Positions 1 to 5,252 of a DNA stretch of 5,782 nt are shown in pieces (position 1 is the stretch's first letter; each line of letters starts with the position of its first letter). The DNA is from Bacteroidia bacterium (GTDB lineage: Bacteria; Bacteroidota; Bacteroidia; Flavobacteriales; Flavobacteriaceae): NCBI GenBank assembly GCA_030425715.1, contig JAUIAA010000152.1, positions 1 through 5,782 of the forward strand. Reading direction: 5' to 3'. The notes beneath the pieces are model-generated. The model saw only the letters and a list, made by a program, of their open reading frames with translations, had not been told where the DNA came from and did not search any database. The translations under genes and the position numbers were made by a program.

Positions 1-1388
1 GGGTAGTATTTACGAAGTAAAACATTTACATCTTCCCTATCGAATACAGTAGGGAATACTTCTTGAATTATTTTGTAGTATTCATAATCTAATTTCAAGG
101 CGTTTTCCATTAAAAAAATTGCTTCTGCATTTTTACTTTGAATAAAATATAAACATGATAAACGATAAGTTACTTCTGCAAATTCTTTATAGGTTTCTCT
201 AGCATCTAACATAATTTGGGCAGCTTCTTGAAAATCGCCTAAAAATGCCAAAACATCTGCTAAAGCAATATAAACTTCTAACCTATCATCTCCTAAACCA
301 ATACATTTATAGTATGCTTTGGTAGCCTCTTCAAACAAATTCAATCGTAAATTTAATTCGGCTATTTTATGCCAATACAACACATTTTCTTCATCAATAC
401 TTAAAGCCTTTTTAATATAATACAAGGCTTTTTGGTACTGTTTGTCTTGCATATAAATATCGGTCAAAGCCAACCAACCTTTGTCTAACAAAGGATCTTC
501 ATTAACCGTTTTATTATAAAAATCTATGGCTAACTTTTTGTTTTCTAGTTTTTCATAACATTTGCCAATGCGCAAATATGCAAATGAAGTAGGTGTATCT
601 AACTCCATAGTAGCATGGTAAAACTCAATCGCCTCCTTATATCGCTGTAATTCTTCTAAGGTTTTCGCTTTTTCAAGATGAGCTCCTATAAAATCACTAT
701 CTACTAAAATAGCATAATCAAAAGCTTCTAGTGCTTTTTTGTAATTTTTTAAGGTAAAATATTGTCTACCTAATTGATGCCAAGCAATTTCTGAGTATGG
801 ATCTTTTTCGATATACCCCAATAAATAATCAATGGCTTCTTGATGTTGGTCTAACATATCAAAGCAATAAATTACATTATATAATGAGGAATAATTTTCG
901 AATTCAACATCTAAACATTTGGCAAAATTCTCTCTTGCAGTATTAAAATCGTCTAAATAAAGGTACTCCATTCCAATCATGGAAAGTATTTCGGCTTGAT
1001 CTTCGGTAAATAACAACGCCGTTTGCAAAGAATTTACAGCTTTTTGATGCTCTCCTCTTTTAGAGTGAATCGTGGCACTTTGAATATAAATATCTTCATT
1101 TGAAGGCTCTATTACTTGTAATTCTATTAAAAGTTTTTCTGCATTTTCTAGCTTTTCTTCTAAAATCAATAGTTCAACTTGTATCAATTTAATTGCTACA
1201 GAAGTAGGGTGCTGATTTAATGCCAACTGCAACGCTTTTTTTGCTAAAGACAATTTTCCGCAATCTATATAATAGAGTATAATTTCTTCAAATTCATTCG
1301 AATCAAAAAAATAAACACTATTGGTTTTAAGCATCAATTCAAACTTTGAAAGCGGTAATTCATTATTGTCGTTAGAAAACAGTTGCAT
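1..1388 (-). CDS. Tetratricopeptide-repeat protein, C-terminal end cut by the window
   Basis: The frame is open from an ATG at 1388 down to base 1 (462 complete codons, no stop), so only the extreme C-terminus is missing. After an N-terminal segment of about 30 residues, the protein is built almost entirely of 34-residue helix-turn-helix TPR units. The clearest are at residues 131-164, 200-232, 233-266, 267-300, 301-334, 335-368 and 369-402, with the usual pattern of W/Y-x-x-L-G/A, small residue, then A near the second helix and P or D at the turn (for example ENP/EDP-like ends at 195-196 and 297-299). About 11 to 12 units are recognisable. No signal peptide or membrane segment is visible, so it is probably cytoplasmic. 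TPR arrays are protein-interaction scaffolds; the partner cannot be read from sequence. It is transcribed divergently from pyrR. The start is preceded by a purine-rich AGGAAAAAGGA stretch. Family call is secure, function unknown. Confidence 0.9.
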   Translation of the reverse strand, partial: MQLFSNDNNELPLSKFELMLKTNSVYFFDSNEFEEIILYYIDCGKLSLAKKALQLALNQHPTSVAIKLIQVELLILEEKLENAEKLLIELQVIEPSNEDIYIQSATIHSKRGEHQKAVNSLQTALLFTEDQAEILSMIGMEYLYLDDFNTARENFAKCLDVEFENYSSLYNVIYCFDMLDQHQEAIDYLLGYIEKDPYSEIAWHQLGRQYFTLKNYKKALEAFDYAILVDSDFIGAHLEKAKTLEELQRYKEAIEFYHATMELDTPTSFAYLRIGKCYEKLENKKLAIDFYNKTVNEDPLLDKGWLALTDIYMQDKQYQKALYYIKKALSIDEENVLYWHKIAELNLRLNLFEEATKAYYKCIGLGDDRLEVYIALADVLAFLGDFQEAAQIMLDARETYKEFAEVTYRLSCLYFIQSKNAEAIFLMENALKLDYEYYKIIQEVFPTVFDREDVNVLLRKYY

Positions 1389-1409
1389 AGTTATCCTTTT
1401 TCCTTTTCA

Positions 1410-1417
1410 CTAAAGTA
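1410..1417 (-). promoter_or_regulatory. Possible -7 promoter element for the TPR gene
   Basis: On the minus strand this reads TACTTTAG, one mismatch from the Bacteroidota consensus TAnnTTTG, and lies 21 bases upstream of the TPR gene's ATG. A TTG at 1445-1443 on the same strand is 25 bases away, longer than the usual spacing, so the -33 match is poor. This is a weak candidate chosen mainly for its position. Confidence 0.25.
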
Positions 1418-1512
1418 GTACAGAAAAAAGCCTGAAAGTTTACAATCTAAATCTTTTTCTTAACAATTTAATTAACACAAAAAAATTAATAAAACTTCAC
1501 AAAAAAAAACTG

Positions 1513-1520
1513 TAACTTTG
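1513..1520 (+). promoter_or_regulatory. Bacteroidota-type -7 promoter element of the pyrR-pyrB-rnz cluster
   Basis: TAACTTTG matches TAnnTTTG exactly and sits 28 bases before the ATG of pyrR. The sequence upstream is A-rich, with no convincing TTG at the -33 position. Transcription would be expected to start roughly at 1524-1528, leaving a leader of about 20-25 bases. That is too short for a terminator/antiterminator of the kind PyrR controls in Bacillus. The element also helps decide the pyrR start. Confidence 0.65.
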
Positions 1521-1548
1521 CCAATTAAATAATGCTTTGATTGCTCAA

Positions 1549-2088
1549 ATGGCCAAAAAGACCTTACTTAACGAAAAAGAAATACACATCATCTTACATC
1601 GTTTGGCTTGTCAGCTTATCGAAAATCACCAAGATTTTTCTAATACTATTTTAATTGGCTTACAGCCAAGAGGAACCTTTCTTGCGAATCGTTTGGTGCA
1701 AATTTTGCAACAAGATTATAAAATTAAGAACATCAAATTAGGCAAACTAGACATCACTTTTTACAGAGATGATTTTAGAAGAAGGGAGGCTCCTTTAGAA
1801 GCAAGCAAGACCGAAATTGATTTTATTGTAGATGGAAAAAATGTTGTTTTTATTGATGATGTCCTGTTTTCTGGCAGAAGTATTCGAGCGGCTTTAACCG
1901 CGGTACAAGCATTTGGAAGGCCAGCCAATATTGAACTTTTGGTATTAATAGATAGAAGGTTTAGCCGACACTTACCCATCCAGCCAGATTATAAAGGTAG
2001 ACAGGTAGATGTGATTAAAGACGAACAGGTAAAAGTTAGTTGGAAAGAAAACGAAAATAAAGAAGGTGTTTATATTATTAAACCATGA
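1549..2088 (+). CDS. pyrR: Bifunctional pyr operon regulator / uracil phosphoribosyltransferase PyrR
   Basis: A 179-residue type I phosphoribosyltransferase, the normal PyrR length. The PRPP-binding loop is at residues 99-111 (VVFIDDVLFSGRS), with the two acidic residues and the SGRS phosphate loop. The LIDRRFSRHLPIQPDYKG segment at 133-150 corresponds to the PyrR-specific D-R-x-x-R-E-L-P-I region, and LQPRG at 38-42 is the N-terminal loop seen in the family. PyrR proteins convert uracil plus PRPP to UMP and, in Gram-positive bacteria, bind pyr mRNA in response to UMP. RNA-binding regulation here is unproven because no PyrR-type attenuator is visible in the leader. The ATG at 1549 is chosen over an in-frame TTG at 1537: it gives the family-typical N-terminus MAKKTLLNEKE and leaves a reasonable leader behind the TAACTTTG element. 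It is the first gene of the cluster, 26 bases ahead of pyrB. Confidence 0.93.
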   Translation: MAKKTLLNEKEIHIILHRLACQLIENHQDFSNTILIGLQPRGTFLANRLVQILQQDYKIKNIKLGKLDITFYRDDFRRREAPLEASKTEIDFIVDGKNVVFIDDVLFSGRSIRAALTAVQAFGRPANIELLVLIDRRFSRHLPIQPDYKGRQVDVIKDEQVKVSWKENENKEGVYIIKP

Positions 2089-2114
2089 TAATTACAATAT
2101 AGAAATAATTTAAA

Positions 2115-3047
2115 ATGACCAAATTAAGCGTTGATAATTTATTAGGAATAAAACACTTAACCAAAGGAGATATTGATTTAATATTTCAAACGGCAGATCA
2201 TTTTAAAGAAGTTATCAATAGGCCAATTAAAAAGGTACCTTCCTTAAGAGATATTACTATTGCCAATTTATTTTTTGAAAACAGCACACGTACCAAATTA
2301 TCTTTTGAACTAGCCGAAAAACGACTATCGGCAGACATTCTTAATTTTTCGGCAGCACAGTCTTCTGTTAAAAAAGGGGAATCTTTAATTGATACAGTTA
2401 ACAATATCTTATCTATGAAAGTGGATATTGTGGTAATGCGACATCCACATGAAGGTGCTGGAAATTTTCTATCTAAGCATGTAAATGCCAAAATAATCAA
2501 TGCAGGTGATGGTGCACACGAGCACCCAACCCAAGCCTTACTAGACTCCTATTCTATTCGAGAAAAATTAGGCACAGTTAAAGGAAAAAAAGTAGTCATT
2601 ATAGGAGATATATTACATTCAAGAGTTGCCTTATCCAATATATTCGCTTTACAACTACAAGGTGCCGAAGTAAAACTTTGTGGCCCTACAACCTTAATTC
2701 CTAAATACATAACCAAACTTGGTGTTGGCTATGAAAAAAACTTGCGCAAAGCTTTAGAATGGTGTGATGTTGCAAATGTATTACGAGTACAGCATGAAAG
2801 AATGGATATTAAATATTTCCCATCTATTAGAGAATATACGCAACTATTTGGCATTCATAAAGCATTGTTAGACTCCATTGAAAAAGACATTGTAATTATG
2901 CATCCAGGCCCGATAAATCGTGGTGTAGAATTGACCAGTGATGTGGCCGACTCTAAACAATCAATCATTTTAAACCAAGTTGAAAATGGCGTAGCAGTAA
3001 GGATGGCTGTGATATATCTTTTGGCAGAGCAAATAAAAAGAGACTAA
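2115..3047 (+). CDS. pyrB: Aspartate carbamoyltransferase, catalytic chain
   Basis: At 310 residues this is the usual catalytic-chain length. It condenses carbamoyl phosphate with L-aspartate to N-carbamoyl-aspartate, the committed step of pyrimidine synthesis. The carbamoyl-phosphate site is complete: FFENSTRTKLSF at 53-64 (S-T-R-T 57-60), R109-H110, and HPTQ at 137-140. The 80s loop with its lysine is at 82-90 (QSSVKKGES). GDILHSRVALSN at 164-175 is the conserved core of the aspartate domain, R224-V-Q226 provides aspartate-binding residues, and HPGPINRG at 263-270 is the C-terminal signature. No pyrI regulatory-chain gene is visible, so allosteric control of the E. coli type is not supported, at least from this locus. 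The start is an ATG after an A/T-rich stretch without Shine-Dalgarno. It lies between pyrR and the STAS-like gene and is probably co-transcribed with both. Confidence 0.97.
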   Translation: MTKLSVDNLLGIKHLTKGDIDLIFQTADHFKEVINRPIKKVPSLRDITIANLFFENSTRTKLSFELAEKRLSADILNFSAAQSSVKKGESLIDTVNNILSMKVDIVVMRHPHEGAGNFLSKHVNAKIINAGDGAHEHPTQALLDSYSIREKLGTVKGKKVVIIGDILHSRVALSNIFALQLQGAEVKLCGPTTLIPKYITKLGVGYEKNLRKALEWCDVANVLRVQHERMDIKYFPSIREYTQLFGIHKALLDSIEKDIVIMHPGPINRGVELTSDVADSKQSIILNQVENGVAVRMAVIYLLAEQIKRD

Positions 3048-3068
3048 TCGTTTGAAATATAAAGTATT

Positions 3069-3422
3069 ATGAAAATAGAGAAAGAAAGTACTTTTACCAT
3101 TTTACAACCAGAATTGCTTAGTTCTAAGGATAACACAAAAAATATTGCAAATTTTTATGTTATTTTTAATGAAAATTATTCTAACTTTAAGAACGATAAT
3201 TTAATTTTAGATTTTTCGAAGATTATTAACATAGATTTAAAAGAAATCTTGTTATTTTCGCCAAATATAGAAGCGCATACTTCCAATCGTAAATCGTTTG
3301 TTATAGTTTGTAATGTGTTGAAATTAGATGAATTACCAACTGAAATAGTTGTGGTTCCAACCTTACAAGAAGCAAAAGATATTATAGAATTGGAAGAGAT
3401 TGAAAGAGATTTAGGAATTTAA
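3069..3422 (+). CDS. Small STAS-like protein of unknown function
   Basis: This 117-residue protein has no signal peptide or membrane segment. Its pattern resembles a STAS (anti-sigma-factor antagonist) fold: a short strand at 8-12, a central strand NLILDFSK at 44-51, a helix at about 56-70, a strand KSFVIVCN at 75-82, and a last strand plus helix at 92-116 (IVVVPTLQEAKDIIELEEIE). The D-S-S-G phosphorylation turn of SpoIIAA-type proteins is absent; the equivalent position reads NIDLKEI, so phospho-switching through that serine is unlikely. I recall, without certainty, that homologues beside rnz in flavobacteria are sometimes labelled ribonuclease Z; nothing here supports that, since no metal-binding histidines are present. 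It starts 21 bases after pyrB and ends 9 bases before the next gene, so it is likely part of the same operon. The fold assignment is an inference from pattern; the function is unknown. Confidence 0.82.
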   Translation: MKIEKESTFTILQPELLSSKDNTKNIANFYVIFNENYSNFKNDNLILDFSKIINIDLKEILLFSPNIEAHTSNRKSFVIVCNVLKLDELPTEIVVVPTLQEAKDIIELEEIERDLGI

Positions 3423-3431
3423 ATACACTAT

Positions 3432-3794
3432 ATGGTAAAAAAACTACTTTTAATTCTTTTTTTATTAACCTTTTCAACAGCAAGTTTTTCCCAAGACGAT
3501 GATGCTTTGGACAAAGCTATTTTAGAAAATTCACTGAGCGGTATCAATGATGTGGTTGCATCACCCAATCCGTTTAGTGTTACCACTAAAATAAGGTTTC
3601 AAGCCGATGAAGAGATTGAAATAGACTTTTATGTGAACGATTTGTTGGGTAATACCATTCATATACAAAAGGTAAAAGCAAAAAAAGGAGCTAACTCTAT
3701 TCCATTCTATCGCAACGAGTTAGAATCAGGAATTTACATCTATTCATTAAAAACAAAATCCAAGGTTATTTCCAAAAGGATTGTGATTAAATGA
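3432..3794 (+). CDS. Minimal secreted protein with type IX secretion sorting domain
   Basis: Residues 1-20 form a signal peptide: basic MVKK, hydrophobic LLLILFLLTF, then TASFS before a glutamine at 21, a common +1 residue at Bacteroidota cleavage sites. Residues about 44-120 match a type A C-terminal domain of the type IX secretion system: SPNPF near the start, a run of beta strands, and the ending ESGIYIYSLKTKSKVISKRIVIK region (98-120) with the G-I-Y motif. Such domains direct export across the outer membrane and are usually removed or attached to the surface. Unusually, only about 23 acidic residues (21-43) lie between signal and sorting domain, so there is no recognisable cargo. There is no lipobox cysteine. 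The stop codon overlaps the rnz start in an ATGA arrangement (3791-3794), suggesting translational coupling. The sorting-domain call is strong, the biological role unknown. Confidence 0.87.
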   Translation: MVKKLLLILFLLTFSTASFSQDDDALDKAILENSLSGINDVVASPNPFSVTTKIRFQADEEIEIDFYVNDLLGNTIHIQKVKAKKGANSIPFYRNELESGIYIYSLKTKSKVISKRIVIK

Positions 3795-4711
3795 GTTTAA
3801 AACTCACCATATTGGGATGTCACTCGGCTACACCTAGAACCGATGCACACCCTACATCACAATTTTTAGAAATTAACGGTCGTTTTTTTTTAATTGATTG
3901 CGGCGAAGGCACGCAAACCCAACTGCGAAAATACAAAGTAAAATTCTCTAGAATAAAACATGTATTTATCTCGCATCTTCATGGCGACCACTTTTTTGGG
4001 CTCATCGGGCTCATCTCTACCTTTAGCCTACTCAACCGTCAAACAGAATTACACATATTTGCTCCTAAAGGTGCAGAAGAAATAATCAAGTTACAATTAA
4101 AACATACCAAATCTTGGTTACATTTTCCTTTATATTTTCACGAATTGACTGCTAAGGAAAGTGAACTGATTTTTGAAGATGATAAAGTTGAGGTGCATAC
4201 TATACCATTAGACCATAGAGTTTATACCAATGGATTTTTGTTTAAAGAAAAGGTAGGCGAAAGAAAATTAGACATGAATGCCATTAAAAAATATGCAGAA
4301 ATTGAAATTTGCGACTATCAAAATTTAAAAAATGGTAAAGATTTTAATTTAAATAATGGAGAGATTATTCCAAACTCTAAATTGACTTTGGATCCACTTA
4401 AACCTTTAAGTTATGCCTTTTGCAGCGATACTGCATACTCAGAAAAAATCATCCCTTTAATAAAAAACGTTGATTTACTTTACCACGAATCTACTTTTCT
4501 TGAAGATAAATTAGATTTAGCTAAAACCACTAAACATAGTACCGCCCTACAAGCTGGAAAAATAGCCAAGCTTGCCCATGTAGCACAACTGTTATTGGGA
4601 CATTATTCTAGTCGTTATAAAGATATTTCATTTTTTAAAAAAGAAGCCAAACAAGCTTTTGACTCTGTGCTTTTAGCCAAAGAAGGAAAAATTATTTCCA
4701 TACCTAATTAA
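3791..4711 (+). CDS. rnz: Ribonuclease Z (tRNA 3' endonuclease)
   Basis: A 306-residue protein, the length of the short RNase Z form. It cleaves precursor tRNAs after the discriminator base to create the end for CCA addition, acting in the cytoplasm as a zinc-dependent dimer. The metallo-beta-lactamase zinc ligands are in place: HLHGDH at 62-67, H142 in LDHRV, D213 in the CSDTAY segment, and H271 in LGHYSSRY. Supporting RNase Z features are DCGEGTQ at 36-42, HESTF at 232-236 and KHSTALQA at 248-255. The flexible arm that binds the tRNA elbow is the insertion at about 148-182, following GFLFKEK. The start codon lies inside the stop of the preceding secreted-protein gene. It ends the plus-strand cluster, 2 bases from the convergent CoA-binding gene, with no clear terminator between them. 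Confidence 0.97.
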   Translation: MSLKLTILGCHSATPRTDAHPTSQFLEINGRFFLIDCGEGTQTQLRKYKVKFSRIKHVFISHLHGDHFFGLIGLISTFSLLNRQTELHIFAPKGAEEIIKLQLKHTKSWLHFPLYFHELTAKESELIFEDDKVEVHTIPLDHRVYTNGFLFKEKVGERKLDMNAIKKYAEIEICDYQNLKNGKDFNLNNGEIIPNSKLTLDPLKPLSYAFCSDTAYSEKIIPLIKNVDLLYHESTFLEDKLDLAKTTKHSTALQAGKIAKLAHVAQLLLGHYSSRYKDISFFKKEAKQAFDSVLLAKEGKIISIPN

Positions 4712-4713
4712 AA

Positions 4714-5073
4714 TTAGTATTGATTGGTACTTAGCAACACTAAAGTACAAGCTCTTTCGAAGGGGATATGATGCTCTCTTAAAATTTGCTCCAATTCTGG
4801 ATTTTCTGAACCAGGGTTAAAAATAACACGTTTCGGTTTTAATCTTATAATTTGCTCATAATAATTTTCTTGAACTTTGGGGCTTACATACATTGTAATG
4901 GTATCAATATTTGAAATTCCATCAAAGTTGGTTTGAATTTTAGCTTTTTCAACACTTCCGGACTGCTTCCCAATGCCAATTACCTTTTTGTTAGCTTGTA
5001 ACAATTTATGTATTGCCAAATTAGAATATCTGCTTTTTTGCAAAGATGCACCTAAAACCAACGTTGTATCCAT
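4714..5073 (-). CDS. CoA-binding domain protein (small Rossmann fold, YccU type)
   Basis: A 119-residue single-domain protein of the CoA_binding_2 type. The N-terminal strand and glycine-containing loop LVLGAS (5-10) with SRYSNLAIHKLL (14-25) match the nucleotide-binding start of this family. A second strand is KKVIGIGK at 29-36 (where relatives have V-x-P/G-V-x-P), and NPGSENPELEQIL at 86-98 matches the conserved N-P-G-x-x-N/S-x-E segment. A cysteine at 109 lies in the RACTLVLL strand, as in relatives. These proteins resemble the CoA-binding domain of succinyl-CoA synthetase, but their cellular task is not established. It is cytoplasmic, with no signal or membrane segment. It is convergent with rnz and has its own promoter element about 38 bases upstream, so it is probably transcribed alone or after read-through from the MFS gene. 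Confidence 0.9.
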   Translation of the reverse strand: MDTTLVLGASLQKSRYSNLAIHKLLQANKKVIGIGKQSGSVEKAKIQTNFDGISNIDTITMYVSPKVQENYYEQIIRLKPKRVIFNPGSENPELEQILREHHIPFERACTLVLLSTNQY

Positions 5074-5110
5074 TTTGTTAAAGTTCTGTTAATCCTAAAT
5101 TTAATTGTTA

Positions 5111-5118
5111 CAAAGGTA
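5111..5118 (-). promoter_or_regulatory. Bacteroidota-type -7 promoter element of the CoA-binding gene
   Basis: On the minus strand this reads TACCTTTG, an exact match to TAnnTTTG, 37 bases upstream of the CoA-binding gene's ATG. Transcription would start near 5105-5102, giving a leader of roughly 30 bases. There is no TTG at the -33 position; that stretch is occupied by the inverted repeat at 5119-5143. Confidence 0.65.
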
Positions 5119-5143
5119 TCTATTCTAGCGTCTTTAGAATAGA
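5119..5143. promoter_or_regulatory. Perfect 9-bp inverted repeat abutting the promoter: candidate operator
   Basis: TCTATTCTA at 5119-5127 and TAGAATAGA at 5135-5143 are exact inverted copies separated by GCGTCTT. The right-hand end on the minus strand touches the TACCTTTG element directly, so the palindrome covers the spacer and -33 zone of the CoA-binding gene's promoter. That is where a dimeric DNA-binding regulator would act. No T-run follows on either strand, so a terminator is unlikely. The repeat itself is certain; the operator role is inference. Confidence 0.5.
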
Positions 5144-5211
5144 AATAAATTCCACATTTATATAGGGGAAGGTTTTTTTTAGTTTCAAGTTTTAGTTAAT
5201 GCTTCCTCATC

Positions 5212-5251
5212 AAGGAGGTAGTTTAAAAATTGTTTTTTAGACTGCCTCTTT
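5212..5251 (+). terminator. 18-bp stem-loop with T-rich tail, terminator-like on the plus strand
   Basis: Bases 5212-5229 pair with 5234-5251 around a TTGT loop. In plus-strand RNA all 18 positions pair, three of them as G-U (5214/5249, 5219/5244, 5223/5240), and the stem runs into a T-rich stretch (TTTATTATTTT region, 5249-5259). In minus-strand RNA those three become A-C mismatches and no T-run follows. The MFS gene stop is at 5253-5255, just outside the stem, so it may also serve that minus-strand transcript, but the asymmetry favours plus. No plus-strand gene begins in the preceding gap; read-through from rnz is the obvious candidate. Confidence 0.5.
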
Positions 5252-5252
5252 A

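Noticed and set aside
1532..1540. Two-codon reading frame ATG CTT TGA just before pyrR, possible leader peptide
   Set aside because: It would begin only a few bases after the expected transcription start and encodes nothing recognisable. A chance ATG in A/T-rich DNA is the simpler reading.
1537..1548. TTG at 1537 as an upstream start of pyrR adding MIAQ
   Set aside because: The ATG at 1549 gives the usual family N-terminus and a more reasonable leader length behind the TAACTTTG element.
1761..2500. Minus-strand frames of 72 and 100 codons opposite pyrR and pyrB
   Set aside because: They are shadows of genes with complete catalytic motifs and show no domain of their own.
3998..4015. Tandem 9-base repeat GGGCTCATC in rnz
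   Set aside because: It encodes G-L-I-G-L-I directly after the HLHGDHFF motif, where RNase Z proteins normally have a G-L-x-G-L pattern. It is ordinary coding sequence and not a repeat element.
4704..4717. CTAATT-AA-AATTAG inverted repeat spanning the two convergent stop codons
   Set aside because: The stem is 6 bp of nearly pure A/T and both arms are made of the stop codons and adjacent asparagine codons or gap bases. It is too weak to count as a terminator.
5145..5161. Second small inverted repeat ATAAAT/ATTTAT next to the promoter palindrome
   Set aside because: Six A/T base pairs with a 5-base spacer are expected by chance in such AT-rich DNA, so it was not counted as a second operator.
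5205..5218. CCTC (5205-5208) could pair with GAGG (5215-5218) and compete with the 5212-5251 stem, as in an attenuator
   Set aside because: Only 4 bp, against an 18-bp stem, with no leader gene or ligand-binding structure nearby.
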